A stretch of DNA of 64,000 nt from Streptomyces cadmiisoli (GCF_003261055.1 NZ_CP030073.1:4092001-4156000); one strand, 5' to 3'. Shown: positions 34,575 to 44,195, numbered from the stretch's first letter. Notes: generated by a model not told the origin, from the sequence alone. Numbers and translations are program-made.

Positions 34575-35822
34575 TCAGAGCTGCTTCCACCCCTCTGCGG
34601 GCGCCTGCCCGACCGTGAGGGTGCGGAACGTCTCCAGCACCTCCGGCCGCTGTACGTCCAGCCAGTCCGCGAACTGCCGGAACGACACCATCCGTATGTC
34701 TCCGCCCTTGTCCCTCTCGCGGGCGATGTGCTTCAGCGCCTCCTCCACGGCGTCCATGTAGATGCCGCCGTTCCACTGCTCGAAGTGGTTGCCGACGAAG
34801 AAGGGTGCGCGATTTGTCTCGTATGCCCGCTTGAACCCGGATATCAGGGCCTGCGTCGACTGCTCGCGCCAGCCCGGGTAGTTGTGGGCGGGCGCGTTGG
34901 TGGAGTTCACGGACTGGTTGGCGAGCATGTTGTAGTCCATGGAGAGGACCTCGAACGAGCGGCCGGGGAAAGGTATCTGCTGGAGCGGAAGGTCCCATAT
35001 GCCCTGCTTCTTCTGCGGCCAGACCTGAAGGCCGCCCGGCGACGAGGCGTCATAGCGCCAGCCGAGCTCCCGGGCGGTGGGCAGCAGGTTCTCCTGCCCG
35101 AGCAGACAGGGCGTACGGGCGCCGACGAGTTCCTTGTCGTAGTCGAAGGGCAGCGACGGCACGTCCGTCCAGCCGGTGTTGGTCCGCCACTCCTTGACGA
35201 AGGACTTGGCCTGGTCGATCTCGCTGCGCCACTGCTGCGGCGTCCAGTTCCCCACCGAGCCGGAGCCGGCGCAGAAGTGGCCGTTGAAGTGGGTGCCCAC
35301 CTCGTGCCCCTCCAGCCAGGCGCGGCGCAGGTTGACGAGGGTGTCCTTGATGTGCGCGTCGGTGAGGAAGGAGATGTCGGAGGCGCCGCGCTGATTGTTC
35401 GGCGGGTCGTAGAGCCGCCGCTTCGACTCGGGCAGCAGATACAGCCCCGAGAGGAAGAACGTCATGTGCGCCTCGTGCTCCTCGGCGAGGTCGAGGAAGC
35501 GCGGGAAGAGTCCGTTGCCGACCTCGGCGGCTCCGTCCCAGGAGAAGATCACGAACTGCGGCGGGGTCTGCCCCGGCTCCAACGGCACCGGCGGCGCGGG
35601 CTGGCGGGGCTGCTTGCCGGTGAAGGAGGTGGAGCCGTCGCCGATCGGCCGGGCGGAGGGCGACGGGGTACCGCTGGGCCGGCGGCTGGGCCGGCCGTCA
35701 CCGGAACCGCCGGCACCCGTCGGCCCGTCCGAGGATGCGAGAGTCCCGCAGCCCGCGAGTCCGACGGAGGCCCCGGCCCCGGCCGCCAGTCCGATCGCTC
35801 GCCTTCGACTGATGTGACGCAT
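34575..35822 (-). CDS. Secreted polysaccharide deacetylase-like lipoprotein
   Basis: A 415-residue exported protein. SRRRAIGLAAG suggests Tat export, and LAGC (Cys ~25) a lipid anchor. A Pro/Ser/Gly-rich linker is followed by a domain with NodB-like features: VIFSWDGAAEVGNG, AHMTFFLSGLYLL, and EGHEVGTHFNGHFC with the HxxxH-type metal site. Family length is longer than classic deacetylases. It probably acts on cell-wall or capsule glycans; the substrate is inferred. It lies between resA and the phosphatase-like gene on the same strand. Confidence 0.85.
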   Translation of the reverse strand: MRHISRRRAIGLAAGAGASVGLAGCGTLASSDGPTGAGGSGDGRPSRRPSGTPSPSARPIGDGSTSFTGKQPRQPAPPVPLEPGQTPPQFVIFSWDGAAEVGNGLFPRFLDLAEEHEAHMTFFLSGLYLLPESKRRLYDPPNNQRGASDISFLTDAHIKDTLVNLRRAWLEGHEVGTHFNGHFCAGSGSVGNWTPQQWRSEIDQAKSFVKEWRTNTGWTDVPSLPFDYDKELVGARTPCLLGQENLLPTARELGWRYDASSPGGLQVWPQKKQGIWDLPLQQIPFPGRSFEVLSMDYNMLANQSVNSTNAPAHNYPGWREQSTQALISGFKRAYETNRAPFFVGNHFEQWNGGIYMDAVEEALKHIARERDKGGDIRMVSFRQFADWLDVQRPEVLETFRTLTVGQAPAEGWKQL

Positions 35823-35952
35823 GCCGTCCCCGTCCGTTGGGCTCTCTGAATGTCACTCGTTCAGAGGGCACTTCACAGGACGAGGTTCCACCCGATCGTG
35901 CAGATTTGGTGACAAACGTAACGAAGCTCTCACCGAGTTTACATAAGGGGCA

Positions 35953-36633
35953 TTACGCCCCGAACGCCTTGTCCTTGCCCTTCACCGGCTTGGCGCCGGC
36001 CAGCAGATGGGCGGGGACGAGATCCCGGGCCGGCTCGCTGTATCCGACGGAGACGATCCGGTCGCCCTCGTAGGTGAACGACGTCAGGGAGGCCAGCGTG
36101 CACTGCCTGCGGCGCGGGTCGTGCCACAGCCGCCGCCGCTCGACGTACGACCGCACGATCCAGATCGGCAGCTGATGGCTCACCAGCACCGCCTCGTGCC
36201 CGCGCGCCGCGTCCTTCGCCGTGTCCAGCGCGCCCATCATCCGGACGACCTGATCGAGGTACGGCTCACCCCACGACGGCCGGAACGGATTGACGAGGTG
36301 CTTCCAGTTGCCGGGCCGCCGCAGCGCCCCGTCCCCGACCCCGAACGACTTGCCCTGGAAGACGTTGCCGGCCTCGATGAGCCGCGCGTCGGTCGCCAGG
36401 TCCAGTCCGTGCGCCTTGGCGATCGGTGTCGCCGTCTCCTGCGCCCGCTCCAGCGGCGACGCGCCGACATGGGTGATGTCGCGCGAGGCGAGGTGCTCCG
36501 AGACCCGGTCGGCCATCTGCCGGCCCAGCTCGGACAGGTGGTAGCCGGGCAGCCGCCCGTACAGGATCCCGTCCGGGTTGGCGACCTCGCCGTGCCGCAT
36601 CAGATGGACGACGGTGATGTCCTTGGCCGTCAT
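35953..36633 (-). CDS. Histidine phosphatase (phosphoglycerate mutase) superfamily protein
   Basis: 226 residues with the RHGE catalytic motif ([15 protein letters not shown]), the [10 protein letters not shown] block and the second catalytic His (LVSHQLPIW). The ATG at 36631-36633 overlaps the hemL stop (ATGA). Linkage between hemL and cytochrome c genes is common in actinomycetes. The substrate is unknown, and a small-molecule phosphatase is more likely than a glycolytic mutase. Confidence 0.93.
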   Translation of the reverse strand: MTAKDITVVHLMRHGEVANPDGILYGRLPGYHLSELGRQMADRVSEHLASRDITHVGASPLERAQETATPIAKAHGLDLATDARLIEAGNVFQGKSFGVGDGALRRPGNWKHLVNPFRPSWGEPYLDQVVRMMGALDTAKDAARGHEAVLVSHQLPIWIVRSYVERRRLWHDPRRRQCTLASLTSFTYEGDRIVSVGYSEPARDLVPAHLLAGAKPVKGKDKAFGA

Positions 36634-37946
36634 GCGGTGGCCTCCGCCGCCGCGCGGGCCGCCGCAGGAAGGGCGTCGGCGATCCGCTGGACGGCGCGCT
36701 CGTCGTGCGCCGTGGAGACGAACCACGACTCGAAGGACGACGGCGGCAGATAGACCCCGTTCGCCAGCATCGAGTGGAAGAACGCGTTGAAGCGGAACGA
36801 CTCCTGCGCCCTGGCGTCCTCGTAGTCGCGCACCGGGCGGTCGGTGAAGAAGACCGAGAACATGTTGGACGCGTTCTGCACGGTGTGCGCCACGCCCTCC
36901 TTGGTCAGCGCCTCGGAGACCAGCGCCTGGATCTGCCGCGACACCTCGTCGATCCTGGTGTACGCGGCGTCGTCGAGCAGCCTCAGCTGGGCGAGCCCGG
37001 CGGCGGTGGCGACCGGATTCCCGGAGAGCGTGCCGGCCTGGTACACGGGCCCGGCGGGCGCGAGGTGCGTCATCACGTCCGCGCGTCCCCCGAAGGCCGC
37101 GGCCGGGAACCCGCCGCCCATCACCTTGCCGAAGGTCATCAGGTCGGGCACCACGCCGTCGACCCCGAACCAGCCGGCGCGGCTCGTGCGGAAGCCCGTC
37201 ATGACCTCGTCGGAGATGAACAGCGCGCCGTTCTGCGCGCAGGCGTCCTTCAGTCCCTGGTTGAAACCGGGCAGCGGCGGTACGACGCCCATGTTGCCGG
37301 GCGACGCCTCGGTGATCACGCAGGCGATCTCACCGGGGTGCGCATGGAAGGCGGCGTGCACCGCTTCGAGGTCGTTGTACGGCAGGACGATGGTGTCGCC
37401 GGCCTGGGCGCCGGTGACACCGGGGGTGTCCGGCAGCGCGAAAGTGGCGACACCGGAGCCGGCCGCGGCGAGCAGCGCGTCCACGTGGCCGTGGTAGCAG
37501 CCCGCGAACTTGATCACCTTGGCCCGTCCGGTGAATCCGCGGGCCAGCCGGATCGCCGACATGGTCGCCTCGGTGCCGCTGGACACCAGCCGCACCTGCT
37601 CGACCGGCGCGACGCGCGCGACGATCTCCTCGGCGAGCGCGACCTCGCCCTCACCGGGCGTGCCGAAGGACGTACCGCGCGCCACCGCCTCCTGTACGGC
37701 GCCGATCACCTGGGGGTGGGCGTGGCCGAGGATCATCGGACCCCAGGAGCACACGAGGTCGACGTACTCCCGGCCGTCCGCGTCCGTCAGATACGGCCCG
37801 CTGCCGGACACCATGAACCGTGGCGTACCGCCCACCGCGCGGAAGGCCCGTACGGGCGAGTTGACGCCGCCGGGCGTCACGGCGGCCGCACGGTCGAACA
37901 GAGCCTGCGACGCGGGCGCTTCGTATGAATAAGGCAGTTCGCTCAT
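36630..37946 (-). CDS. hemL: Glutamate-1-semialdehyde 2,1-aminomutase HemL
   Basis: A 438-residue class III PLP aminotransferase. Key blocks: [20 protein letters not shown], the [11 protein letters not shown]sp, and the PLP Lys in [13 protein letters not shown]. It converts glutamate-1-semialdehyde to 5-aminolevulinate, the second committed step of heme synthesis, directly after HemA (62272-63990). ATG at 37944-37946; coupled to the phosphatase gene. Confidence 0.97.
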   Translation of the reverse strand: MSELPYSYEAPASQALFDRAAAVTPGGVNSPVRAFRAVGGTPRFMVSGSGPYLTDADGREYVDLVCSWGPMILGHAHPQVIGAVQEAVARGTSFGTPGEGEVALAEEIVARVAPVEQVRLVSSGTEATMSAIRLARGFTGRAKVIKFAGCYHGHVDALLAAAGSGVATFALPDTPGVTGAQAGDTIVLPYNDLEAVHAAFHAHPGEIACVITEASPGNMGVVPPLPGFNQGLKDACAQNGALFISDEVMTGFRTSRAGWFGVDGVVPDLMTFGKVMGGGFPAAAFGGRADVMTHLAPAGPVYQAGTLSGNPVATAAGLAQLRLLDDAAYTRIDEVSRQIQALVSEALTKEGVAHTVQNASNMFSVFFTDRPVRDYEDARAQESFRFNAFFHSMLANGVYLPPSSFESWFVSTAHDERAVQRIADALPAAARAAAEATA

Positions 37947-38084
37947 GACCTGCGACTTCTCCGACCTCTCGGACTCCGTTTGCCAGTGACCCCCTCAGGG
38001 TAGGCCAGCCCGGCCCGGCGGCATCGGCTCGGCAAACCGGCGATCGGCGCGGCTGCATCTGCGAAACTGTGAGCCGATACCGAG

Positions 38085-38100
38085 ACCTGTACGTACAGGT
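38085..38100. promoter_or_regulatory. Perfect 16-bp palindrome upstream of hemL
   Basis: ACCTGTACGTACAGGT is fully symmetric and lies 139 bp upstream of the hemL start and 154 bp upstream of the divergent gene at 38254. The form is that of a dimeric repressor site (GntR-like); no such regulator gene is nearby. The remaining 307-bp gap contains nothing else I can name. Confidence 0.55.
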
Positions 38101-38253
38101 CAAGCGGAGCATGGCATTCAGAGGCTGTCGAAGATCCTGCGGACAGGTGTTTCCACGCACGTTTCGGCGCGCGACCGTGGGGGAGGTCACTGACACGATG
38201 ATCGGGTTGCGCGGCGGGGGCCACGCGTCCTAGAAAAGCAGTCGGGTGGAGAT

Positions 38254-38880
38254 ATGCATCGCGGTGGCGGACTGGGCGAGGGGACCGACGACCTGGGTCC
38301 TCGACGTGCCCGGCGGGGAAGGCACCGGCGCGACGCGGAGGAATCGACCGAGAGACTTCAGGCACACGGTGGAACGAGTGAGTCCGAGCACATCGACCGG
38401 AGGGTCGAGCAGCTGCGGGCGGGAAGCAGGAACGGTGGTCGGGTGGGGGTGACGTACAAGTACTTCGGCGCGCCCGACGGTGCGACCGCTGCCCGTGTCC
38501 CGATCTCGATGCGCCCGGAGGAACTCGGCGGCGACGAACTCGGCATGAACGGCATGTTCACCAAGATCAAGCCGGAGACGATGGCCGCGATGGTCCTCAC
38601 CGGCATCGAGGGTGTTCCCCTCCACAAGGTGCCGCCACTGGAGCTGGTCGTCCTGCACCCCGACTACGCGGTGGTGAAGCTCCCCATGACGGTGGTGGAC
38701 CCCCTGCGCGGCATCGGCGAGGAGGCGGTGGGCGCGGCGGCGTTCATCTGGTCGACGGTGCCGGACCGCGGCGGACCGCGGGACGCGTTCAACGTGTACC
38801 AGCTGCTCCACGAATGGCAGGACTTCTCCCACCGGTTGCATGAGGCGGGGCATCAGCCGTACTGCCTGGTGTGGCCCTGA
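38254..38880 (+). CDS. Conserved-looking hypothetical protein
   Basis: 208 residues. The ATG has GGTGGAG close upstream. The first ~65 residues are Arg/Gly/Glu-rich with weaker GC bias at third positions, so the true start may be a GTG near 38443. From VTYKYFGAPDGATAARVPI onward the sequence is well-ordered, with no membrane segment or known motif (…EELGGDELGMNGMFTKIKPE…, ending PYCLVWP). It diverges from hemL. Function unknown. Confidence 0.7.
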   Translation: MHRGGGLGEGTDDLGPRRARRGRHRRDAEESTERLQAHGGTSESEHIDRRVEQLRAGSRNGGRVGVTYKYFGAPDGATAARVPISMRPEELGGDELGMNGMFTKIKPETMAAMVLTGIEGVPLHKVPPLELVVLHPDYAVVKLPMTVVDPLRGIGEEAVGAAAFIWSTVPDRGGPRDAFNVYQLLHEWQDFSHRLHEAGHQPYCLVWP

Positions 38881-38900
38881 GCCGGGGCGTCACGCATCAC

Positions 38901-38924
38901 GGGCGGAGCTTTCGGGCTCCGCCC
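38901..38924 (+). terminator. Hairpin terminator
   Basis: GGGCGGAGC (38901-38909) pairs with GCTCCGCCC (38916-38924) around a 6-base loop, 20 bases after the stop of the gene at 38254-38880. The sensor kinase gene converges from the other side. Confidence 0.7.
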
Positions 38925-38957
38925 TCGTCGTCTGCGGGGTGAGGCGGCGGAGCCCCC

Positions 38958-40370
38958 TCACCCCCCTCCCACCGTGAACCCGATCACCGACCCACCGCCC
39001 TCTCTGCGGTGGGCGAACGGGGCTCCGCCGTGGGCCAGGGCCACTTCCCGGACGATGGACAGGCCCAGCCCGGAGCCCGGTAGGGACCGGGCGTCGGCGG
39101 CGCGGTAGAAGCGGTCGAAGACGCGGGTGAGGTCGGGCGCGGCGACACCGGGGCCGCGGTCCAGGACCTCGACGCGGACCGTGCCCGGCCGGGCCGGCCC
39201 GGCAACGACGATCTCGATCGGCGCGAGGCCCTCGCTGTCGAACTTCGCCGCGTTCTCGACCAGGTTGGAGATCGCCCGGGTGAGCATCCCCGGCCGGACC
39301 TCGGCCGTCGTGTGACCGCTGGCCCGGACCTCGATCCGGCGGCCGGAACGGCGGCGGCTCAGGCCCGCGACCTCCTCGGCGAGGTCGGCGAGGTCGATCC
39401 GCTGCACCGGTTCGGTGTCCGACTGCCCCGCCGCCAGGTCCACCAACTCGTTGACCAGATCGGTCAGTTCGCGGGCCTCCTGAGTGAGGTCGGCGACCAG
39501 TTCGTCACGGCTCTCGGGCGGGAGCTCGTCGATCCGGCGGAGCAGGGAGATGTTCGTGCGCAGCGAGGTCAGCGGCGTGCGCAGCTCGTGCCCCGCGTCC
39601 TGGACGAGCCGGCGCTGGTCCTCCTCGGACTGGGCGAGCCGGCCGAGCATCCGGTCGAAGGCCCGGCCGAGGCGGCCCACCTCGTCCCGGCCGGTGACGG
39701 GCACGTCGATACCGAGCCGCCGGGTGCGGGCGACGGCCTCGGCGGCCGAGGTGAGGATCACCAGCCGCCGGGTGATGTGCCGGGCCAGCCACCAGCCGAA
39801 CAGGCCGGCCCCGACGACCACCGCCGCCATCAGCAGCAGCGTCCGCTGCTGGAGCGCCCGCAGCAGGTCCTCGGTGTCGCTGAACTCCTGCGCCACCTGG
39901 ACCGCGCCCCGGCCGCCGCCGAGCCCGACGGTGGCGACCCGGTACACGTCGTCGCCGACGTCGACGTCCCGGTGCTCGACCAGCCGCCCGGCGGTGGCGG
40001 CGCCCGCGACGTCGCGGTCGGCGCCGGTGACCGGCAGACCCGGGCTGCCCGGGTCGACGACGCTCCCGTCCGGGCCGAGCACCTGCACGTCCGTGCGGGC
40101 CGGTCGTACGAAGTCGTGTCCCGGCGCGGAGGAGAAGTCCTCGGGGTCCATGCGCCGCTCCGCGACCTCGCCCCGCAGGTCCTGCACGATCTCGTCGAAG
40201 ACGGACTGCTGGTCGACCCGGACGAGCCGGGCGGCGGCACCGTAGGACAGGATCCCGACCAGGACCGTGACGGCGGCGGTGATGGCGGCGAAGGACACCG
40301 CGAACGTGGTCCGCAGCGACGCGAGCCGCAGCCACCCCCTGCCCGACAGCAGCCGGGGCCGGCGCGTCAC
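38958..40370 (-). CDS. OmpR-type sensor histidine kinase
   Basis: 470 residues: helix (~22-45), extracytoplasmic domain (~46-175), helix (~176-196), HAMP, HisKA with phospho-His in DAGHELRTPLTS (~260), and HATPase_c with N box (SNLVENAAKF), G1 (DRGPGV) and G2 (GSGLGLSIV). The GTG start lies directly after the regulator's TGA with no gap. It belongs to the MprB-like class by layout; the signal is unknown. Confidence 0.94.
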   Translation of the reverse strand: MTRRPRLLSGRGWLRLASLRTTFAVSFAAITAAVTVLVGILSYGAAARLVRVDQQSVFDEIVQDLRGEVAERRMDPEDFSSAPGHDFVRPARTDVQVLGPDGSVVDPGSPGLPVTGADRDVAGAATAGRLVEHRDVDVGDDVYRVATVGLGGGRGAVQVAQEFSDTEDLLRALQQRTLLLMAAVVVGAGLFGWWLARHITRRLVILTSAAEAVARTRRLGIDVPVTGRDEVGRLGRAFDRMLGRLAQSEEDQRRLVQDAGHELRTPLTSLRTNISLLRRIDELPPESRDELVADLTQEARELTDLVNELVDLAAGQSDTEPVQRIDLADLAEEVAGLSRRRSGRRIEVRASGHTTAEVRPGMLTRAISNLVENAAKFDSEGLAPIEIVVAGPARPGTVRVEVLDRGPGVAAPDLTRVFDRFYRAADARSLPGSGLGLSIVREVALAHGGAPFAHRREGGGSVIGFTVGGG

Positions 40371-41177
40371 TCAGTTCTCCCGCAGGACGTAACCCACCCC
40401 GCGGACCGTGTGGATCAGCTGCGGCGCTCCGGGCTCCTCCAGCTTGCGGCGCAGATAGCCGACGTAGACGGCGAGGTTCTTCGAGCCGGGCCCGAAGTCG
40501 TAGCCCCAGATGCGGTCGTAGATCGTGGAGTGGTCGAGGACGATTCCCTCGTTGCGCACCAGCAGTTCCAGCAGCTCGAACTCGGTGCGGGTCAGTTCCA
40601 GTTCGCGGCTGCCGCGCCAGGCACGGCGGGCCTGCGGGTCCATGCGCAGCCCGGCCGCCGCGATCAGCCGCCCGGCCAGGAGCTGCCGCTCCTTCGCGTC
40701 CGCGGCGGGCACACCCCCGTCCGCGCCGGCCGCGGGCACGCCCCCACCGTGCGCGGCTCCGCCCTTCGCGGCGCCACCGTCCCCCACGGCTGCGTTCGCC
40801 GCGGCTCCGTTGGCGCTGCGCCGCAGCAGGGCCCGGAGCCGGGCGAAGACCTCCTCGACGTCGAAGGGCTTCACCACGTAGTCGTCGGCGCCCGCGTCGA
40901 GCCCGGCGATCCGGTCGGCCGTCTCCACCAGCGCCGTCAGCATCAGGATCGGCGTCCGGTCGCCCTCGGCGCGCAGTACGCGGCAGACCTGGAGGCCGTC
41001 GATCCCCGGCATCATCACGTCCAGCACCAGGATGTCCGGCGGGGTGCGGTGGGCGTGCGCCAGGGCCTCCACACCGTCGGCGACCGCCGTGACCCGGTAC
41101 CCCTCCAGCGTCAGGGCCCGCTCCAGGGCGTGCCGGATGGCGCGGTCGTCTTCGGCGAGCAGGAGAGTCGGGGCCAC
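40371..41177 (-). CDS. OmpR-family response regulator with a long linker
   Basis: 268 residues. Receiver: AEDD near residue 10, phospho-Asp in ILVLDVMMPG, Lys in VVKPFD. C-terminal winged helix: LTRTEFELLELLVRNEG, then KNLAVYVGYLRRKLEE, then TVRGVGYVL. Between them lies an unusual ~45-residue Ala/Gly-rich linker (about 120-165), whereas typical OmpR linkers are 10-20 residues. GTG start. Forms an operon with the adjoining kinase. Confidence 0.94.
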   Translation of the reverse strand: MAPTLLLAEDDRAIRHALERALTLEGYRVTAVADGVEALAHAHRTPPDILVLDVMMPGIDGLQVCRVLRAEGDRTPILMLTALVETADRIAGLDAGADDYVVKPFDVEEVFARLRALLRRSANGAAANAAVGDGGAAKGGAAHGGGVPAAGADGGVPAADAKERQLLAGRLIAAAGLRMDPQARRAWRGSRELELTRTEFELLELLVRNEGIVLDHSTIYDRIWGYDFGPGSKNLAVYVGYLRRKLEEPGAPQLIHTVRGVGYVLREN

Positions 41178-41276
41178 TCACCCAGTGTGGCAAAACGGTC
41201 GAGTGGTACGACCACGGGGGCGAGCCCCGGCCGGGCTTCTTACTGGCCTCTCACCCGGCCGGGCGCGCCCACCGCG

Positions 41277-41879
41277 TCACGCGTCGGGCCGCAGCGCGGC
41301 GAGCTGCTGCTCGAAGGGGATCACCTCGAAGTCCCCGGTGCTCACGACGGGCCGCGGCACCTTCGCCGACAGCCCGCTCATCAGCGCCGCCAACTGCTCC
41401 CCGGCCCGCTCGATCCGCTCGTCCAGCCCTTCGGCGCCCCAGTCCTCGGAAGCGGCGTAGACCCCGGTGGGGACGACGACGGCCCGCAGGTAGGAGAAGA
41501 GCGGACGCAGCGCGTGGTCGAGGACGAGCGAGTGCCGGGCGGTGCCGCCGGTCGCCGCGATCAGCATCGGCTTCCCGGTGAGCGCGTCCTTGTCCAGTAC
41601 GTCGAAGAAGGACTTGAACAGGCCGCTGTACGAGGCGCCGAACACCGGCGTCACCACGATCAGCCCGTCGGCCTGCGTGACCGCGTCGAGGGCGGCGCTC
41701 AGCTCCCGCCCCGGGAAACCGCTGGTGAAGTTGTGCGCGATCTCCACGGCGAGTTCGCGCAGTTCGACGACCTGCACCTCCGCCGACGTCCGCCCGGCGG
41801 TGGCCAGCGCCAGCCGGTCGGCCAGCAGCCGGGTGGAGGACGGGACGCTCAGCCCCGCGGTGACGACGACGAGCTTCAT
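41277..41879 (-). CDS. NADPH-dependent FMN reductase (CE1759-like)
   Basis: A 200-residue flavodoxin-like protein. GLSVPSSTRLLADRLA and TPVFGASYSGLFKSFFD are the FMN/NAD(P)H-binding blocks. It supplies reduced flavin to the LLM oxygenase encoded next to it; their genes overlap by four bases (ATGA). The enzyme and oxygenase pairing matches the CE1758/CE1759 families of actinobacteria. Confidence 0.92.
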   Translation of the reverse strand: MKLVVVTAGLSVPSSTRLLADRLALATAGRTSAEVQVVELRELAVEIAHNFTSGFPGRELSAALDAVTQADGLIVVTPVFGASYSGLFKSFFDVLDKDALTGKPMLIAATGGTARHSLVLDHALRPLFSYLRAVVVPTGVYAASEDWGAEGLDERIERAGEQLAALMSGLSAKVPRPVVSTGDFEVIPFEQQLAALRPDA

Positions 41880-42967
41880 TCGACCTTCACTCCTTCCGAA
41901 GCGGCGGCGAGCAGCGACTGGTGGTTCGGCGCGTCCGGCACGTTCGCCGGACGGCCGGCGGCGAACTCCTTGCGCAGCACCGGCACGACCTCCTCGCCGA
42001 GCATGTCGAGCTGCTCCAGCACGGTCTTCAGCGGCAGTCCCGCGTGGTCCATCAGGAACAGCTGGCGCTGGTAGTCACCGGCGTACTCGCGGAAGCTCAG
42101 CGTCTTCTCGATCACCTGCTGCGGCGAACCGACGGTGAGCGGGGTCTGCTCGGTGAACTCCTCCAGCGTGGGCCCGTGCCCGTAGACCGGCGCGACGTCG
42201 AAGTACGGCCGGAACTCGCGCACCGCGTCCTGCGAGTTCTTCCGCATGAACACCTGCCCGCCGAGCCCGAGGATCGCCTGCTCGGGGGTGCCGTGGCCGT
42301 AGTGCGCGTACCGGGACCGGTACAGCTCGACCATCCGCTTGGTGTGGTCGGCCGGCCAGAAGATGTTGTTGTGGAAGAAGCCGTCGCCGTAGTACGCGGC
42401 CTGCTCGGCGATCTCGGGCGAGCGGATCGAGCCGTGCCAGACGAACGGTGCGACGCCGTCCAGCGGCCGGGGCGTCGAGGTGAAGCCCTGGAGGGGGGTG
42501 CGGAACTTGCCCTCCCAGTTCACCACGTCCTCGCGCCACAGCCGGTGCAGCAGGGCGTAGTTCTCGATGGCGAGGTTGATGCCCTGCCGGATGTCCTGCC
42601 CGAACCAGGGGTAGACCGGCCCGGTGTTGCCGCGCCCCATCATCAGGTCCACCCGGCCGTCGGCCAGGTGCTGGAGCATCGCGTAGTCCTCGGCGATCTT
42701 CACCGGGTCGTTGGTGGTGATCAGCGTGGTCGAGGTGGAGAGGATCAGCCGCTCGGTGCGGGCCGCTATGTAGCCGAGCATGGTCGTCGGCGACGAGGGC
42801 ACGAACGGCGGGTTGTGGTGCTCGCCGGTGGCGAAGACGTCGAGGCCGACCTCCTCGGCCTTCAGCGCGATCGCGACCATGGCCTTGATCCGCTCACGCT
42901 CGGTCGGCGTACGCCCCGTCGTGGGGTCCGGCGTGACGTCGCCGACGCTGAAGATCCCGAACTGCAT
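41876..42967 (-). CDS. LLM-class flavin-dependent oxidoreductase (CE1758-like)
   Basis: A 363-residue luciferase-like TIM-barrel monooxygenase: EEVGLDVFATGEHHNPPF, then DLMMGRGNTGPVYPWFG, with a C-terminal family extension. It needs FMNH2 from the reductase encoded directly downstream. ATG with GGAGGGTGAG upstream. The promoter has a -10 overlapped by a small inverted repeat, so the operon is probably repressor-controlled. The substrate is not deducible. Confidence 0.93.
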   Translation of the reverse strand: MQFGIFSVGDVTPDPTTGRTPTERERIKAMVAIALKAEEVGLDVFATGEHHNPPFVPSSPTTMLGYIAARTERLILSTSTTLITTNDPVKIAEDYAMLQHLADGRVDLMMGRGNTGPVYPWFGQDIRQGINLAIENYALLHRLWREDVVNWEGKFRTPLQGFTSTPRPLDGVAPFVWHGSIRSPEIAEQAAYYGDGFFHNNIFWPADHTKRMVELYRSRYAHYGHGTPEQAILGLGGQVFMRKNSQDAVREFRPYFDVAPVYGHGPTLEEFTEQTPLTVGSPQQVIEKTLSFREYAGDYQRQLFLMDHAGLPLKTVLEQLDMLGEEVVPVLRKEFAAGRPANVPDAPNHQSLLAAASEGVKVE

Positions 42968-42987
42968 GGTCGCTCACCCTCCAAGTT

Positions 42988-43005
42988 GTTGATGATTCAA
43001 CTATA
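42988..43005 (-). promoter_or_regulatory. Promoter -10 with overlapping operator-like repeat
   Basis: On the minus strand TATAGT (43000-43005) is a good -10 and is overlapped by GTTGAATCATCAAC (42988-43001), which has 5-bp arms and a 4-bp centre as in MarR-type sites. The LLM start codon is ~21 bases downstream. No convincing -35 was seen. Confidence 0.5.
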
Positions 43006-43107
43006 CCCCCAAACGGATCCCACCCTGTCCTTATTCCGACCCCGGATCCGGCCCGATCCGGCCATGTCCCGAACGGGTCGGACGGCATCCACCCGCCCCG
43101 GCCCGCC

Positions 43108-43172
43108 CACGACCCGCGGCCACGACCCGCGGCCGGAACCAGCGGCCGGAACCAGCGGCCGGAACCCCGCGC
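43108..43172. repeat. 13-bp tandem repeat array
   Basis: Five adjacent 13-bp units: CACGACCCGCGGC twice, CGGAACCAGCGGC twice, then one diverged copy. The array ends 12 bp before the stop codon of the secreted-protein gene on the minus strand. Confidence 0.75.
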
Positions 43173-43183
43173 TCGGGAGCAGC

Positions 43184-43657
43184 TCAGAAGTAGTACGGAT
43201 CCCCGGTGTCCAGCACCAGCACACGCTGCGGCTCGCTCGCCCGGTCACCGTCCGCCGCTCCGCCGCGCCACACGGTGTCGACCTCCAGCCACACCTCGCT
43301 CGACACCCCGGCCAGCCGGGCCACCAGGCCGATCCCCGCGCCGTCGCCCCCGGCCGGCAGCGCCCCGACGCCGCACAGCACCGTGTCGGCCCCGGAGCGG
43401 GTACAGGCGGCGGGCAGCGCCTGCCGGTCCGCCAGCGGCCTGGACCAGCGCATTCGCACCGTCGCGTCCGGCACCGCGGACGGACCGGGATTGCTCGCGG
43501 TGAGCCGGACGCCCACCACACCGGAGTGCAGCATCGCGACCCCGTGGTACTCGGGCCCGGCCGCCCCACCGCTGTCGGCCCCGGCGATGGGAGCCGCCCC
43601 GCCGACCGCCAGCACGGCGGCACACCACAGCCCCACCACCCGCGACCGCCCCGTCAC
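43184..43657 (-). CDS. Small secreted protein, unknown
   Basis: From the GTG at 43655-43657, 157 residues with a signal peptide ([20 protein letters not shown], then APIAGADSG). The mature part looks like a single beta-rich domain with two Cys ([19 protein letters not shown]), ending [12 protein letters not shown]. The open frame continues upstream to 43939. An ATG at 43828 with GGAGG upstream would add a 57-residue Arg/Ala-rich stretch overlapping the neighbouring gene's start. I prefer the start at the signal peptide. Function unknown. Confidence 0.65.
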   Translation of the reverse strand: MTGRSRVVGLWCAAVLAVGGAAPIAGADSGGAAGPEYHGVAMLHSGVVGVRLTASNPGPSAVPDATVRMRWSRPLADRQALPAACTRSGADTVLCGVGALPAGGDGAGIGLVARLAGVSSEVWLEVDTVWRGGAADGDRASEPQRVLVLDTGDPYYF

Positions 43658-43826
43658 GACCGCACCCGCCGCGCCCCGCCGCGGCCGTACGAAGGCGTCC
43701 GCACCGCGCGCCCGGAGTCCGCGTCCGGCGTCCGCACCGCGACCCCGGCACCCGCGCCCGGCGGCCGGTCCCGGCGCCGGCGCCCGGGCCGCCGACCGTG
43801 CCGGACGCTCGTGCCAAGCTGCCCGC

Positions 43827-44162
43827 ATGGTCATCCTCCGATCCGCCGCCCTGTTCGTCGTCGCCGCGTTGTTCGAGATCGGCGGCGCCTGGCTGGTCTG
43901 GCAGGGGCTGCGCGAGCATCGCGGCTGGCTCTGGGTCACCGGCGGCGTCCTCGCGCTCGGCGCCTACGGATTCGTCGCCACCTTCCAGCCGGACGCCCAC
44001 TTCGGCCGCATCCTCGCCGCGTACGGCGGGATCTTCGTGGCCGGTTCGATCGCCTGGGGCGTGGTCGCGGACGGTTACCGGCCCGACCGCTGGGACATCA
44101 CCGGGGCGCTGATCTGCCTGGCCGGCATGGCCGTGATCATGTGGGCACCCCGCGGCAGCTGA
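43827..44162 (+). CDS. ynfA: YnfA/UPF0060 family membrane protein
   Basis: 111 residues with four membrane helices, the normal family size and pattern ([50 protein letters not shown]). A small-multidrug-resistance-like fold; transport role unproven. No ribosome binding site is seen before the ATG at 43827, so the mRNA may be leaderless or nearly so. Confidence 0.92.
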   Translation: MVILRSAALFVVAALFEIGGAWLVWQGLREHRGWLWVTGGVLALGAYGFVATFQPDAHFGRILAAYGGIFVAGSIAWGVVADGYRPDRWDITGALICLAGMAVIMWAPRGS

Positions 44163-44195
44163 TTCGCCCCGGCCCGCCGACGACCCCGGCCCGCC

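Noticed and set aside
35823..35952. Extracytoplasmic-sigma-like promoter (GGAAC…TCT) before the deacetylase gene
   Set aside because: GGAAC and TCT are present but the spacing (~19 bases) is uncertain for the family, so it was not called.
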